DNA of 64,000 nt, taken from NCBI RefSeq assembly GCF_003634315.1, contig NZ_RBXL01000001.1, positions 1,534,501 through 1,598,500 on the forward strand, in the 5' to 3' direction. Each line of letters opens with the position of its first letter. Position 1 is the first letter of the stretch. Source of the stretch: Thiocapsa rosea. GTDB taxonomy: Bacteria; Pseudomonadota; Gammaproteobacteria; Chromatiales; Chromatiaceae. Below are positions 20,110 to 31,537 of the stretch, in pieces. The translations under genes and the position numbers were made by a program. Under the pieces are notes generated by a model, which saw only the letters and a list, made by a program, of their open reading frames with translations, was not told where the DNA came from and did not search any database.

Positions 20110-20629
20110 GACCACCCCCGCTTGCACTCATTGAGTGCAGATCGAACGCCTCGCGCACGACGGCGGAGCGTTGCCGCGTGCGGTCGGGCTTGCTCAAGCG
20201 CCGACATGAGAACGCCTTCGCAGCGGGATCGACGACCGCGGCTCCGGCACGCCGAGACGGAGAACGGCAGGGCCGATCGGACGCGGCGAGGACGCAATTG
20301 ATGTCCGGCAGATGTGGCACAGCATCTGCTGAGCCGGTATGCTTTGGGGTTTTGCGGTGACCCGGCCAAGATCGTCGTCTTTCCTCTTCGACGGAGAACC
20401 GACATTTCCCGTTCTAAACCGCGCCCGGTGGTGCGGTACGCGTTGTTTATCGGATTGGCCGAGCCGCGCCGGCTCCGACGGTCGTCGGAGCCGGCGCGGT
20501 TTAAATGACGACACGATTGTGATGTCGGGCCTCGGTTGCGACAATCACACACAGGTTTGAAGGTGTAAGCGCGCGGGTCGCGACTGCACAATCCCCAGCA
20601 ACATGTTATTCGTATCAGCGAGGTCAATC
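20110..20629. other. aroB-gltB intergenic region with palindrome and repeat copy I
   Basis: This 520-bp gap has no supported gene. It contains a perfect palindrome, TGCACTCA (20123-20130) and TGAGTGCA (20132-20139) around one T, 14 bp after aroB. That could be an operator or small terminator without a T-run. Repeat copy I lies at 20415-20503. A GATTGT (20515-20520) and ACAATC (20541-20546) inverted pair follows, about 85 bp before gltB. The gltBD promoter is presumably in the last 120 bp but no consensus is clear. Confidence 0.5.
20415..20503. repeat. Inverted-repeat mini-element, copy I (89 bp)
   Basis: Left end TAAACCGCGCC (20415-20425), right end GGCGCGGTTTA (20493-20503). The right part contains a perfect 15-bp stem with a GGTC loop (arms 20465-20479 and 20484-20498), so half of the element alone can fold tightly. 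It is homologous to copy E in reverse (subfamily 2). Confidence 0.9.
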
Positions 20630-23600
20630 ATGAGCCTTCGTGCCTATCCGCCCGCACAGGGTCTCTATGACCCAGCCAACGAACGCGACTCCTGCGGGGT
20701 CGGCTTCGTCTGCAACATCAAGAACACCAAGAGTCACGCGATCGTCCGCCAAGGGCTCGAGATCTTGGAGCGTCTCGCCCACCGCGGCGCAGTGGGCGCG
20801 GATCCCAAGGCCGGCGACGGTGCCGGCATCCTGGTGCAGATCCCGGACGCCTTTCTGCGCGCGCAGATCTCGTTCGACCTCCCTCCGGTCGGCGAGTACG
20901 GCGTCGGCATGGTGTTTCTGCCCCGCGATGCGGACGCACGCGGTTTGATGCAGGACATCATCGATCGTCACGTGCGGGAAGGCGGTCAACGGGTGCTGGG
21001 TTGGCGCGATGTTCCGGTCGACAACAGCGATCTGGGCAAGAGCGTGCTCCCGACCGAGCCGCTCGTTCAGCAGGTCTTCATCGCCCGGGGCGAGCGCTGT
21101 GCCGATCAGGACGCCTTCGAGCGCAAGCTCTTCGTCATCCGCAAGCGGATGGACAACGAGATCCGCGGCTCCGGATACGATCAGACCTCCTACTACACCG
21201 CATCCTTATCCTCGCGCACGCTCAACTACAAGGGCATGCTGCTCGCCGACCAGGTCGGCAACTATTATCTGGACCTTTCCGACGAGCGCTTCACATCCGC
21301 CATCGCGCTGGTCCATCAACGCTTCTCGACCAATACCTTCCCGACCTGGGATCTGGCGCAGCCGTTCCGCATGATCTGCCACAACGGCGAGATCAACACA
21401 TTGCGCGGCAACGTCAACTGGATGGCCGCGCGCCGACACACCATGCGCTCGGACATCCTCGGCGATGACCTCGACACCATCTGGCCCCTGATCCCGGAAG
21501 GTCAGTCGGACTCCGCGTGCTTCGACAATGCGCTCGAGCTGCTGGTGATGGGCGGCTACTCGCTCGCGCACGCCATGATGGTGCTCATCCCCGAGGCTTG
21601 GACCGGCAACCGCTTGATGGACGAGAAGCGCCGTGCCTTCTACGAGTATCACACGGCGCTGATGGAGCCCTGGGACGGTCCCGCCGCGGTCGCCTTCACC
21701 GACGGGCGCCAGATCGGCGCGACGCTGGATCGCAACGGTCTGCGTCCGGCGCGCTATCTCGTGACCAAAGACGACATGGTTGTGATGGCCTCCGAGATGG
21801 GTGTGCTCGATATTGCCGAGGAGCGCATCGTCAAGAAGTGGCGTCTGCAGCCCGGCAAGATGCTCCTGATTGACCTGGAGCAGGGACGCATCATCGACGA
21901 TGCCGAGATCAAGACCGAGCTCGCCGAGGCCAAGCCCTACGGTGAATGGCTCAAGAAGACGCAGATCCGACTCGACGAGCTGCCGACGAGTGTCGGACCC
22001 ATGTCTCCGGACGATGCCACCCTGCTGGACGCCCAACAGGCCTTCGGGTACACCCAGGAAGACGTCAAGTTCCTGCTCAGCCCGATGATCCTCACGGGTC
22101 AAGAGGCCGTCGGGTCGATGGGCGCGGATAATCCGCCGTCGGTGCTTTCGAGCCGGCCCAAGCATCTCTCCAGCTACTTCAAGCAGAACTTCGCGCAGGT
22201 CACCAATCCGCCGATCGACCCGATCCGCGAAGAGCTGGTGATGTCGCTGGTGTGCATGATCGGTCCGCGTCCGAACCTGCTCGGGATCAACGAGGCCGGC
22301 AAGCACTGGCGTTTGGAGACCCCGCAGCCGGTGTTGACCAACCAGGACCTGGAGCGAATTCGGCACATCGAGTACAGCGCCGGGGCGGCGTTCAGGACCC
22401 GTACGCTCGACATGGTCTACCCCGCGACCGAGGGCGCGGAAGGCATGGGCGCGGCGCTCGATCGTCTCTGCGAGCAAGCCGAGCAGGCGGTCTTGGCCGG
22501 CTACAACATCCTGATCCTGTCCGATCGCAACACCAATCTCGACCACATCCCGATCCCGGCGCTGCTCGCCACCTCCTCGGTGCACCACCATCTGATTCGA
22601 CGCGGCCTGCGCACCAGCTCGGGCATCGTGGTCGAGACCGGTGCGGCCTTGGAAGTGCACCACTTCGCCACGCTGGCCGGCTACGGCGCCGAGGCGATCA
22701 ACCCCTATCTCGCTTTCGATACGATTCAGTCATTGCTGCCGCATCTGGCCGAGCCATTGACCTTCGAAGAGGCCCAGAAGCGCTACATCAAGGCGGTCGG
22801 CAAGGGGCTGCTCAAGGTCATGTCGAAGATGGGCATCTCCATGCTTGAGTCCTATTGCGGGGCGCAGATCTTCGATGCGATCGGGCTCAACACGCCGTTC
22901 ATCCAGCGCTACTTCACCGGCACCCAAACGAAGGTGGAAGGGATCGGTCTGAAGGAGGTTGCCGAGGAGGCGGTGCGCTGGCACGGGCAAGCCTACGGGC
23001 GCGAGCAGATCTACCGCAAACACCTGGATGTCGGCGGGGATTACGCCTATCGCCTGCGCGGCGAGGATCATGTCTGGACCCCCGAGACCATCTCCAAGCT
23101 GCAGCACGCGACCCGTGCGAAGAGCTTCGAGACCTTCGGCGAATACTCGAGTCTGATCAACGACCAGTCCGAGCGCCTCCTGACCTTGCGCGGTCTCATG
23201 GAGCTGAAATTCGCTCCCGAGCCGATCCCGATCGAGGAGGTCGAGCCGGCGAGTGCCATCGTCAAACGCTTTGCAACCGGCGCCATGTCCTTCGGCTCCA
23301 TCTCGCCCGAGGCACACTCCACACTCGCCAAGGCAATGAACGCCATCGGCGGAAAGTCCAATACGGGTGAAGGCGGCGAGGAGCCCGAGCGCTTCCAGCC
23401 GTTGCCCGACGGCTCGCCGAACCCGGAACGCTCGGCCATCAAACAGGTCGCCTCGGGCCGTTTCGGCGTCACGACCGAGTACCTGGTGAGCGCGGACGAC
23501 ATCCAGATCAAGATCGCGCAAGGGGCCAAGCCGGGCGAGGGCGGCCAGCTGCCGGGCCACAAGGTGAGCCCGCAGATCGCCAGGGTCCGCCATTCCACCC

Positions 23601-25285
23601 CCGGAGTGGGGCTCATCTCGCCGCCGCCACATCACGATATCTACTCGATCGAGGATCTGGCCCAGCTGATCCACGACCTGAAGAACGTCAACCCGAAGGC
23701 CCGCATCTCGGTCAAGCTGGTCTCCGAGGTCGGCGTCGGAACGGTTGCCGCCGGCGTGTCCAAGGCCCATGCCGACCACGTCACCATTGCCGGCTATGAC
23801 GGCGGCACGGGCGCCAGTCCGCTGACCTCCATCAAGCACGCGGGCTCGCCTTGGGAGATCGGTCTCGCCGAGACCCATCAAACCTTGGTGCTCAACCGGT
23901 TGCGCGGGCGTATCGCGGTCCAGGTCGACGGCGGCATGCGCACCGGTCGGGACGTGGTGATCGGGGCGTTGCTCGGGGCCGACGAGTTCGGTTTCGCGAC
24001 CGCGCCCTTGATCGTCGAGGGCTGCATCATGATGCGCAAGTGTCATCTGAATACCTGCCCGGTGGGTGTCGCGACGCAGGATCCGGAGCTGCGCAGGCGC
24101 TTTACCGGACAGCCCGAGCATGTGATCAACTTCTTCTTCTTCGTCGCCGAAGAGGTCCGTCAGTTGATGGCCAAGCTCGGCTTCCGCACGTTGAACGAGA
24201 TGATCGGCCATTCCGAGCGTATCGAGATGCGGCGCGCGATTTCGCACTGGAAGGCCCGAGGACTTGATTTCTCGCGTCTGCTGGCACGCCCGGATGTCGG
24301 AACGGACGTGGCGGTCTACAACAGCGAGAGCCAGGATCACGGCATCGACAAGGCGCTTGATCACGAGCTGATCCGTCAGGCCGAGCCGGCGCTCGCGCGC
24401 CGCGAGCCCGTGCGGATACAGACCGAGATCCGGAACTACAACCGCTGTTTCGGCGCCATGCTGTCGGGCCGGGTTGCCGAACGCTTCGGGCATGCCGGGC
24501 TACCCGAGGACACCATCTACATCAAGGCCAAGGGCACGGGCGGTCAGTCTTTCGGGGCCTGGGTGGCCGCGGGCGTGACGATCGAACTCGAGGGCGAGGC
24601 CAACGACTATGTCGGCAAGGGTCTTTCGGGCGGACGGCTCATCATCTATCCTCCGGCCGAATCCGCGATCGAGCGCGCCGAAGACAACATCATCGTCGGC
24701 AATACCGTGCTCTACGGTGCGATCAGCGGCGAGTGCTTCTTCCGGGGTGTAGCGGGCGAGCGCTTCTGTGTGCGCAACTCCGGCGCCATCGCCGTGGTCG
24801 AAGGCGTCGGTGATCACGGCTGCGAGTACATGACGGGCGGTATCGCCGTCGTGCTCGGCCCGACGGGACGAAACTTCGCGGCCGGGATGTCCGGCGGCGT
24901 CGCTTACGTCTTGGACGAGGACGGCACCTTTGCCGAGCGCTGCAATCTGGCGATGGTCGAGCTCGAGCCGATCGCGATTGAAGACGACATCCTCGAGGCG
25001 CTCGACCACCAGGGTGGCGACCTCGAGACCCACGGTCTCGTGGATCTCAGTCAGGATATGAGCCGTTACGATGCCGCGCGGCTCAAGCAGCTCGTCGTGA
25101 ATCATCTGCACTACACCAATTCCGATGTGGCGCGACGGATCCTCGACGATTGGGAAAGTTATCGCACACGGTTCGTCAAGGTCATGCCGGTTGATTATCG
25201 CCGGGCGCTCGAAACCATGCAGACGCGTCAAAGCCGTCCGCCACAGACGATCAAGCAGTCGAAGGGGATTGTGGATCATGGGTAA
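20630..25285 (+). CDS. gltB: Glutamate synthase (NADPH) large subunit GltB
   Basis: GOGAT alpha subunit, which makes two glutamates from glutamine and 2-oxoglutarate. It is 1551 residues from the ATG at 20630, with GAGG upstream. The N-terminal glutaminase domain starts after a short propeptide at the nucleophile in ERDSCGVGF (Cys22). A central domain follows. The FMN/3Fe-4S synthase domain has [30 protein letters not shown] and the cluster cysteines in [15 protein letters not shown]. The C-terminal beta-helix is GXXGXXXG-rich (for example [10 protein letters not shown]). The TAA overlaps the gltD start by 8 bases. It works with GlnA at the far end of this window in ammonium assimilation. Confidence 0.97.
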   Translation: MSLRAYPPAQGLYDPANERDSCGVGFVCNIKNTKSHAIVRQGLEILERLAHRGAVGADPKAGDGAGILVQIPDAFLRAQISFDLPPVGEYGVGMVFLPRDADARGLMQDIIDRHVREGGQRVLGWRDVPVDNSDLGKSVLPTEPLVQQVFIARGERCADQDAFERKLFVIRKRMDNEIRGSGYDQTSYYTASLSSRTLNYKGMLLADQVGNYYLDLSDERFTSAIALVHQRFSTNTFPTWDLAQPFRMICHNGEINTLRGNVNWMAARRHTMRSDILGDDLDTIWPLIPEGQSDSACFDNALELLVMGGYSLAHAMMVLIPEAWTGNRLMDEKRRAFYEYHTALMEPWDGPAAVAFTDGRQIGATLDRNGLRPARYLVTKDDMVVMASEMGVLDIAEERIVKKWRLQPGKMLLIDLEQGRIIDDAEIKTELAEAKPYGEWLKKTQIRLDELPTSVGPMSPDDATLLDAQQAFGYTQEDVKFLLSPMILTGQEAVGSMGADNPPSVLSSRPKHLSSYFKQNFAQVTNPPIDPIREELVMSLVCMIGPRPNLLGINEAGKHWRLETPQPVLTNQDLERIRHIEYSAGAAFRTRTLDMVYPATEGAEGMGAALDRLCEQAEQAVLAGYNILILSDRNTNLDHIPIPALLATSSVHHHLIRRGLRTSSGIVVETGAALEVHHFATLAGYGAEAINPYLAFDTIQSLLPHLAEPLTFEEAQKRYIKAVGKGLLKVMSKMGISMLESYCGAQIFDAIGLNTPFIQRYFTGTQTKVEGIGLKEVAEEAVRWHGQAYGREQIYRKHLDVGGDYAYRLRGEDHVWTPETISKLQHATRAKSFETFGEYSSLINDQSERLLTLRGLMELKFAPEPIPIEEVEPASAIVKRFATGAMSFGSISPEAHSTLAKAMNAIGGKSNTGEGGEEPERFQPLPDGSPNPERSAIKQVASGRFGVTTEYLVSADDIQIKIAQGAKPGEGGQLPGHKVSPQIARVRHSTPGVGLISPPPHHDIYSIEDLAQLIHDLKNVNPKARISVKLVSEVGVGTVAAGVSKAHADHVTIAGYDGGTGASPLTSIKHAGSPWEIGLAETHQTLVLNRLRGRIAVQVDGGMRTGRDVVIGALLGADEFGFATAPLIVEGCIMMRKCHLNTCPVGVATQDPELRRRFTGQPEHVINFFFFVAEEVRQLMAKLGFRTLNEMIGHSERIEMRRAISHWKARGLDFSRLLARPDVGTDVAVYNSESQDHGIDKALDHELIRQAEPALARREPVRIQTEIRNYNRCFGAMLSGRVAERFGHAGLPEDTIYIKAKGTGGQSFGAWVAAGVTIELEGEANDYVGKGLSGGRLIIYPPAESAIERAEDNIIVGNTVLYGAISGECFFRGVAGERFCVRNSGAIAVVEGVGDHGCEYMTGGIAVVLGPTGRNFAAGMSGGVAYVLDEDGTFAERCNLAMVELEPIAIEDDILEALDHQGGDLETHGLVDLSQDMSRYDAARLKQLVVNHLHYTNSDVARRILDDWESYRTRFVKVMPVDYRRALETMQTRQSRPPQTIKQSKGIVDHG

Positions 25286-26744
25286 GCCGACCGGATTCAT
25301 TGAATTCGACCGTCGTGACCGGCGCTATCAGCCGGCCGCCGACCGCGTCGTGCACTACAACGAGTTCGTGATCCCGATGGGGGATCGCGAGGTCAGCGAG
25401 CAAGGTGCTCGCTGCATGGATTGCGGTATTCCCTTTTGTCATCAGGGCTGCCCGGTCAACAACATCATCCCGGACTGGAACGACCTGGTCTATCAGGGTG
25501 ACTGGCAGGCGGCGATCGAGGTCCTGCACTCGACCAACAACTTTCCGGAGTTCACCGGCCGCATCTGTCCCGCACCCTGCGAGGCCGCTTGCACCCTGAA
25601 CCTGAACGACACGCCGGTGGCCATTAAGACGATCGAATGCGCCATCGTCGACAAGGCCTGGCAGGAAGGTTGGATCAAGCCGCTGGTGCCGGAGCGACGC
25701 ACCGGCAAGCGTGTCGCCGTGGTCGGCTCCGGTCCGGCCGGCCTGGCAACTGCCCAGCAGCTCGCGCGTGCCGGTCATCAGGTTCACCTGTTCGAGAAGG
25801 CGGATCGCATCGGCGGACTGCTCCGCTACGGCATCCCGGATTTCAAGCTCAGCAAATCGTTGATCGACCGCCGAATGGCGCAGATGCGCACCGAAGGCGT
25901 CGAGTTTCACACCAACGCCCATATCGGAGTGGACATCCCGGTCGAGCGGTTGCGCGAGGAGTACGACGCCGTGGTCCTCGCCGGCGGGTCGGAAAAGCCG
26001 CGTGACCTGGAGGTGCCAGGGCGCGAGTTGTCCGGGATCCATTTCGCGATGGACTTCTTGACGCGCAACAGCAAGCGCGTGCAGGGCTCGTACGTCCCCG
26101 AGGACGAATTCATCAGCGCTCACGGCAAGCATGTCGTCGTGATCGGGGGCGGGGATACCGGCTCGGACTGTATCGGCACCTCCAACCGTCACGGTGCGAA
26201 ATCCGTCACGCAGATCGAGATCCTGGACAAACCGCCGGAGAAGGAAGACAAGGGATTGACCTGGCCGGATTGGCCGAACCGTCTGCGCACCTCCAGCTCC
26301 CAGGAAGAGGGCTGCGAGCGGCTGTGGAACGTCGCCTCCAAGGCGTTCGTCGGCGACGAGAACGGCCGCGTCAAGGGATTACGCTTCGAGCTGGTACGCT
26401 GGGAGCGCACCGACGGCGGGCGTTGGCAGATGCAGCCGGTCCCGGACAGCGTCGGCGAGCTCAAGGCCGACCTGGTGCTGCTGGCCATGGGCTTCGTGCA
26501 TCCCGTACACGAAGGCATGATCGCCGAGCTGCGCGAGAACGCCGGCCTCGAGATTGATCCGCGCGGCAACATCAAGGGCGCCACCGACGGCCCTGCCGCC
26601 TATCACACCTCGGTCGACGGCGTCTTCTGTGCCGGGGACATGCGACGCGGTCAGTCGCTCGTGGTGTGGGCCATCCGCGAAGGTCGTCAATGCGCGAGGG
26701 CGGTGGATGAGTGGTTGATGGGCCGTTCCGATCTGGCGCGTTGA
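25278..26744 (+). CDS. gltD: Glutamate synthase (NADPH) small subunit GltD
   Basis: The beta subunit feeds electrons from NADPH through FAD and iron-sulfur clusters to GltB. It is 488 residues. Cluster cysteines are in [18 protein letters not shown] and [10 protein letters not shown]. The FAD motif is [12 protein letters not shown] and the NADPH motif [16 protein letters not shown]. The C-terminal signature is [20 protein letters not shown]. The start overlaps the end of gltB by 8 bases, so the two are translationally coupled. A compact hairpin with a TTCG loop follows at 26793. Confidence 0.97.
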   Translation: MGKPTGFIEFDRRDRRYQPAADRVVHYNEFVIPMGDREVSEQGARCMDCGIPFCHQGCPVNNIIPDWNDLVYQGDWQAAIEVLHSTNNFPEFTGRICPAPCEAACTLNLNDTPVAIKTIECAIVDKAWQEGWIKPLVPERRTGKRVAVVGSGPAGLATAQQLARAGHQVHLFEKADRIGGLLRYGIPDFKLSKSLIDRRMAQMRTEGVEFHTNAHIGVDIPVERLREEYDAVVLAGGSEKPRDLEVPGRELSGIHFAMDFLTRNSKRVQGSYVPEDEFISAHGKHVVVIGGGDTGSDCIGTSNRHGAKSVTQIEILDKPPEKEDKGLTWPDWPNRLRTSSSQEEGCERLWNVASKAFVGDENGRVKGLRFELVRWERTDGGRWQMQPVPDSVGELKADLVLLAMGFVHPVHEGMIAELRENAGLEIDPRGNIKGATDGPAAYHTSVDGVFCAGDMRRGQSLVVWAIREGRQCARAVDEWLMGRSDLAR

Positions 26745-26792
26745 GACGGGTTGGGCCGCTTCGTTGGTGTACTGCTGCTTGATAGGGTCTTA

Positions 26793-26810
26793 GCGCGGCT
26801 TCGGCCGCGC
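26793..26810 (+). terminator. GC hairpin with TTCG tetraloop after gltD
   Basis: GCGCGGC (26793-26799) pairs with GCCGCGC (26804-26810) around TTCG, an especially stable loop. No T-run follows, so termination may be partial or factor-assisted. Confidence 0.45.
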
Positions 26811-26956
26811 CGGATCCCGAACGCCGCGTCGCTGACACGGTCGATCATTCTGAAGTGCGTTGTATTCTTCTACATCACTGAGCGGCTCGCATCCGGTCGG
26901 GTCCGCTCAGCGTCTCCTCATGAAGGCCGCGTCGCGTCGAGAGGGCGAGATTAGAG

Positions 26957-28195
26957 ATGGATCGTCAACAAGCCGCCCATTTCATGCTCGATTGTCTGCG
27001 CAAGATGATGGCCAAGAAGGGGTCGGACCTCTTCATCTCTGCGGGTTTTCCGCCGGCCTGTAAGATCGACGGGCGCATGACGCCCATCAGCGAGCAAGCC
27101 TTGACCTCCGCCCAGACCAATGTGCTGGTGCGCTCCATCATGAATGATCGCCAGATTCGCGACTTCGACGCGACGAAGGAGTGCAATTTCGCGATCAGTC
27201 CGCAGTCGATCGGTCGGTTTCGGGTCAACGCCTTCATCCAGCAAGGTCATTGCGGCGCAGTGCTGCGCACCATCAATGCGACCATCCCGGAGCTCGACGG
27301 GCTCGCGCTCCCTCCGGTATTGAAAGACATCGTGATGGGCGAGCGCGGCCTGGTGTTGGTCGTCGGCGGCACGGGCTCGGGGAAATCGACGTCGCTCGCG
27401 GCCATGCTGGGTCATCGCAACGAACACAGCTACGGACATATCATCACGATCGAAGACCCGGTCGAGTACGTCCACCCCCACCGTCATTGTCTCATCACCC
27501 AGCGCGAGGTCGGCGTCGATACCGAGAGCTGGGAAATCGCGCTGATGAATACGCTACGCCAGGCACCGGACGTCATCCTGATCGGCGAGATCCGCACCCG
27601 GGAGACCATGGAGCATGCCATCAACTTCTCCGAGACCGGCCATCTCTGTCTCTCGACGCTTCATGCCAACAACGCCAACCAAGCCCTCGACCGCATCATC
27701 AATCTGTTTCCCGAGGAGCGGCGTGCTCAGTTGCTGATGGATCTGTCCCTGAATCTCAAGGCGGTGATCTCGCAACGTCTCTTGCCCTGCACCGACGGTG
27801 GTCGCATCGCGGCAGTCGAGGTCTTGATCAACACGCCGTTGATTCAGGATCTGATCTTCAAGGGCGATGTCGGGTCCATCAAGGCGATCATGAAGCGCTC
27901 GCGCGAGCAGGGCATGCAGACCTTCGACATGTCGCTCTTCGATCTTTACGAGGCCGGTAAGATCAGCTATGAGGATGCGTTGCGCAGCGCCGACTCCATG
28001 AACGAGCTTCGCTTGGCGATCAAGTTGGAGGGCCACGAAGCCCAGGGCAGAGATCCCTTCGCCGAGACGGACGGACTGACCATTCTCGGTGACGGGGATA
28101 GCGATTCATTCGACTCGACCCTGTTCAGCGAGACACTCACGAACTCCACGATGATCGACGGATTGGCTGGTCCAGACCGCGGGCGAAAACCTTAG
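26957..28195 (+). CDS. pilU: PilT/PilU-family pilus retraction ATPase (PilU-like, C-terminally extended)
   Basis: 412-residue hexameric secretion ATPase. An N-terminal PAS-like domain (KKGSDLFISAGFPPACKIDG) precedes the RecA-like core. Walker A is GGTGSGKST, the Asp box GHIITIEDPVEYVH, Walker B APDVILIGEIRTRETME and the His box TGHLCLSTLHANNANQALDRII. The pattern NFSETGHLCL and PEERR fits PilU better than PilT. About 55 acidic, Ser/Thr-rich residues extend beyond the usual C terminus. PilU normally assists PilT in fibre retraction. A second paralogue follows 7 bp downstream, and no canonical pilT is adjacent. The symbol is the best family guess. Confidence 0.8.
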   Translation: MDRQQAAHFMLDCLRKMMAKKGSDLFISAGFPPACKIDGRMTPISEQALTSAQTNVLVRSIMNDRQIRDFDATKECNFAISPQSIGRFRVNAFIQQGHCGAVLRTINATIPELDGLALPPVLKDIVMGERGLVLVVGGTGSGKSTSLAAMLGHRNEHSYGHIITIEDPVEYVHPHRHCLITQREVGVDTESWEIALMNTLRQAPDVILIGEIRTRETMEHAINFSETGHLCLSTLHANNANQALDRIINLFPEERRAQLLMDLSLNLKAVISQRLLPCTDGGRIAAVEVLINTPLIQDLIFKGDVGSIKAIMKRSREQGMQTFDMSLFDLYEAGKISYEDALRSADSMNELRLAIKLEGHEAQGRDPFAETDGLTILGDGDSDSFDSTLFSETLTNSTMIDGLAGPDRGRKP

Positions 28196-28202
28196 AACTG
28201 CG

Positions 28203-29258
28203 ATGGACATCAACCCTTATCTTGAGATGATGATTCGACACAAGGCGTCGGATCTCTTCTTCGTGCCCGGGGCACCGGCCAAGATCAAGATCGAAGGGGT
28301 GATCCGTTCGATCGGCGAGACCCCGTTGACGACGACCTTTTGTCGGGAGGCGATTGCCTCACTGATCGACGCGGATCAGGAGCGTGAGCTGGCTGAATCG
28401 CTTGAGCTCGACTTCGCCGTCGCCTTGGAGGATCGGGGACGCTTTCGGGTCAATGCCTATCACCAGCGCGGACACCGCGCGATGGTCCTGCGTTACATCC
28501 GCAACAGCATCCCGACCCTCGAGGAATTGGATCTACCCCCTGTGTTGAGCCAATTGGTCATGCACAAGCGGGGAATCATCCTCATGGTCGGCGCGACGGG
28601 TTCCGGCAAATCCACGACACTCGCCGCGATGATCGGTCATCGCAATCGCACGGCGCCGGGTCACATCATCACCATCGAAGACCCCATCGAGTTCGTGCAT
28701 CCTCACCAGCAGTGCATCCTCAGCCAGCGCGAGCTCGGGCTGGACACCAAGGACTACCGACGGGCGCTGAAAAGCGCCTTGCGCGAGGCTCCGGATGTCA
28801 TTCTGATCGGCGAGATCCGGACTCGTGAAACCATGGAGGCGGCGATCGAGCTGGCCGGGACAGGTCATTTGGCGATCTCGACCCTGCATGCCAACAATGC
28901 GTATCAGGCGATGGAACGGATCATCAACATGTTCCCGCAGGAGATGCACAAGACGCTCTTTAGCGATCTCTCGGCCTACATGCGCGCCATCGTGTCGCAG
29001 CGCCTGGTTCGCACCACCACTGGCGCGCGCTGTGCGGCCATCGAGATCCTGGTCAACACGCCGCACATCGCCGATCTCATACGAGACGGGCACATCGAGG
29101 CGATCGAGGAGGCGATGCAGGGACACGGCGAGGAGGGGACAACCACCTTCGATGAGGCGCTTTTGAAGCTCTACCACAAGGGTTCGATTACGTTGGACGA
29201 AGCACTCGCCAATGCGGACTCGGCCCCGAACCTCGAGGCCAAGATCAACTTCGGCTAA
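28203..29258 (+). CDS. Second PilT/PilU-family ATPase
   Basis: 351 residues, a paralogue of the preceding gene (roughly half identical by eye). It has DLFFVPGAPAKIKIEG, Walker A GATGSGKST, GHIITIEDPIEFVH, Walker B APDVILIGEIRTRETME and TGHLAISTLHANNAYQAMERII. It ends at the usual family length without the acidic tail of its neighbour. Seven bases separate the two genes, so they form one operon. They may make hetero-oligomers or act on different fibres, pili versus the secretion pseudopilus encoded next door. Which of PilT or PilU it replaces cannot be decided by eye. Confidence 0.82.
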   Translation: MDINPYLEMMIRHKASDLFFVPGAPAKIKIEGVIRSIGETPLTTTFCREAIASLIDADQERELAESLELDFAVALEDRGRFRVNAYHQRGHRAMVLRYIRNSIPTLEELDLPPVLSQLVMHKRGIILMVGATGSGKSTTLAAMIGHRNRTAPGHIITIEDPIEFVHPHQQCILSQRELGLDTKDYRRALKSALREAPDVILIGEIRTRETMEAAIELAGTGHLAISTLHANNAYQAMERIINMFPQEMHKTLFSDLSAYMRAIVSQRLVRTTTGARCAAIEILVNTPHIADLIRDGHIEAIEEAMQGHGEEGTTTFDEALLKLYHKGSITLDEALANADSAPNLEAKINFG

Positions 29259-29262
29259 CGAC

Positions 29263-29290
29263 GGCTCTGCCGAACCGCGAGCGGAGCCGA
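29263..29290. terminator. Hairpin between convergent pilU-like and gspD genes
   Basis: CGGCTCTGC (29263-29271) and GCGGAGCCG (29282-29290) pair with one mismatch across a 10-base loop. It fills the whole 32-bp gap between the two convergent stops and probably acts in both directions. Confidence 0.45.
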
Positions 29291-31537
29291 TTAGAACTTC
29301 ATCTGTAGACCGCGGACCTTGTTGCGGAAGTCGCGTGTGACCGTTTCTGCGTCCTGGTCGCTTGCGATCACCTTCGGCGTCAAAACCACCACGAGCTCGG
29401 TCCTTCTGGAGACCTTGGAGCGCTGCCCGAACAGCGGCCCGGCGAAGGGGAGATTGTAGAGCCCGGGGACGCCTTGATTGCCGTCGCTTCGTTCGTTTTG
29501 AATCAGGCCACCGAGCACCACGGCCTGGTTGGAGCGTACGGCAACCGAGCTGGTGATATTGCGTGTCGAGAAGGTCGGCGAGTCCAGCGCCGAGCCGCCG
29601 CTGCCGGCCGCGTCGACCGTGCTGACCTCCTGCTCGATCTCCATCTGCACCAGACCGCCCGGGGTGACCCGCGGCTTGACCGAGAGCATGACGCCCGTGG
29701 GCCGATATTCGATGGTGTTGACGACCCGATCGGTGTTCGTCAGACCCTGCTGCTGGCTGGTCGCGATCGGGACCTCTTTGCCGACCTGAATCTTCGCCGT
29801 CTGATTGTCCAAGACCATCACCGACGGGGACGACAGGACGTTGATCAGGTTGTCTTGCGCCAAGGCGCTCAGGGTCGCGCGGATCGTATCCGGCCGGCTG
29901 ATGACGGCCCAGTTGAAGCCGGGGAAGCTCAGACCGACGCTGGTGTCGAGTGTATTGCCCGAGCCCAAGGTAAATTGGCTGCGCTGATCCTTGGTTGCGA
30001 GGCCGAAGAGATTCCACTGCACCCCGTACTTGAGATTGCCCTCCAGGCTGATCTCCACGATGGTGGCCTCGACCAAGACCTGCAGCGGCAGGATATCCAA
30101 CTGCTTGAGTGCGTCGAGGATCTTCTTGTAGTCCCTCGGACTCGACCTGACCATCAGAGAATTGTTGGTCGCATCGGCAACGATACTGACCGGCGAGGAC
30201 AGCTCGATCTCGCGCGAAGAGCTGCGACGCGGTGCCGACTGCCCGCCGACACCCCCCCCGTCCGTCCCGCCGTCACCCGTCGAGCCGATCGAGGAGCCGC
30301 CCAATCCAGGCGCAACACCGCCCACGGACGGCGTGCGTTGCGACCCCTCCCCCCCAAAGAGCTGGGAGAGTGTGTCGGCCAGATTCTCCGCATCGCCGTG
30401 GCGCACCCTATAGACGAAGAGACGCTCGGCGGCGTCGCCGGTCGCTTCGGCCATGTCGAGACGTTCGATCCAGTTGCTGGCCTGTTGGAGATAACTGGCC
30501 TGCGGAGACACCACGAGCACGGCATTGGCGCTCTCGATCGGGACGAACCTGAACACACCCTTGAGCGGATTGCTGCCTTCGTCGCCTAAAAGGGTTTGAA
30601 GCTGAGTCACGACCTCGTTGGCCTTGGCGTACTCCAGGACAAAGAAGCCGACGGAGAGCCCCGCCATCCAATCGACATCGAAGACGCGGATGGTGTCGAG
30701 CAGGTTACCCATGTCCGGACTGGTCCCGGCGATTACCACCAGGTTGCGAAGGTTGTCGACACGAATCACGCTCCCGTCGGGAGCCAGCGGCTGGAGGATG
30801 TTGCTCATCTCCTCCGCACCGATGTATTGCAGGGGCACGACCTGCACGCTGTAGCCTTCGGGGAGGGCTCGACCGGACTCGCCGAGCTGGGGCACCACGC
30901 GACCCTGAACGGCATTCGCGAGCGGAACCACCTCGTAGGTGCCGCCCGAGTAGACGATGGCGGCGTTGTTCATGCGCAGGAGGGTTTCGAGGGTCGGGAT
31001 CAGGTGGTCACGCCGCAGCGGGCGACCGGTCTGCAGCGAGGTGACACCCTGCACCGCGGGATGCAGGACATAGTTCACCTGCAGGAGATCGCCGAGGATG
31101 ACCTTGACGACCTCGCGGATGTCTGTGCCGTCGAAGTTCAGAGTGACGTCGCCCGGCGTGGTGTCCACGCTCGGCGGCGATATCTCGCGGACAAAGGTCC
31201 CGGTGCCGCGCTGGAGTGACTCGACGGCGGGACCACGCACATCCTCTTCGCCCAAGGCGATGCTCATTGCTTCGGTCGTGCCCGGCGAGACCATACCGCG
31301 GCCTCCGCCCTGCAGGGCGCGGGTCCCGTCATCTCCCATGTCGTCGATGCGGACCGTGGGATCCCAGTAGGCGCGCTCGCACGCCGTGGAGACGAACGCA
31401 ACGATGACGATAGCCGCCAGTCGGGGCAGGTGACCGGCGAGCGACCGGGCACCGAAATGGCGCGATGGATCCATCGATATCGTGTTCGAGTCGGCTCGGC
31501 TCGACAGGCCGATGCGATCAGTGGTCCTAGGTGTCAT
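29291..31537 (-). CDS. gspD: Type II secretion outer-membrane secretin GspD
   Basis: 748 residues from the ATG at 31537, which overlaps the gspN stop (ATGA); an ATG at 31474 is an alternative. The signal sequence ends in a lipobox (VSTAC), so this is a secretin with its own lipid anchor, like XpsD-type proteins. Domains in order: N0 (VTLNFDGTDIREVVKVILGD), N1-N3 with a Gly/Ser-rich loop (about residues 410-450), then the secretin barrel (VLVEATIVEISLEGNLKYGV, SSPSVMVLDNQTAKIQVG, VPGLYNLPFAGPLFG, ELVVVLTPKVI). It is last gene of the gsp operon, the position of xpsD. Confidence 0.94.
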   Translation of the reverse strand: MTPRTTDRIGLSSRADSNTISMDPSRHFGARSLAGHLPRLAAIVIVAFVSTACERAYWDPTVRIDDMGDDGTRALQGGGRGMVSPGTTEAMSIALGEEDVRGPAVESLQRGTGTFVREISPPSVDTTPGDVTLNFDGTDIREVVKVILGDLLQVNYVLHPAVQGVTSLQTGRPLRRDHLIPTLETLLRMNNAAIVYSGGTYEVVPLANAVQGRVVPQLGESGRALPEGYSVQVVPLQYIGAEEMSNILQPLAPDGSVIRVDNLRNLVVIAGTSPDMGNLLDTIRVFDVDWMAGLSVGFFVLEYAKANEVVTQLQTLLGDEGSNPLKGVFRFVPIESANAVLVVSPQASYLQQASNWIERLDMAEATGDAAERLFVYRVRHGDAENLADTLSQLFGGEGSQRTPSVGGVAPGLGGSSIGSTGDGGTDGGGVGGQSAPRRSSSREIELSSPVSIVADATNNSLMVRSSPRDYKKILDALKQLDILPLQVLVEATIVEISLEGNLKYGVQWNLFGLATKDQRSQFTLGSGNTLDTSVGLSFPGFNWAVISRPDTIRATLSALAQDNLINVLSSPSVMVLDNQTAKIQVGKEVPIATSQQQGLTNTDRVVNTIEYRPTGVMLSVKPRVTPGGLVQMEIEQEVSTVDAAGSGGSALDSPTFSTRNITSSVAVRSNQAVVLGGLIQNERSDGNQGVPGLYNLPFAGPLFGQRSKVSRRTELVVVLTPKVIASDQDAETVTRDFRNKVRGLQMKF

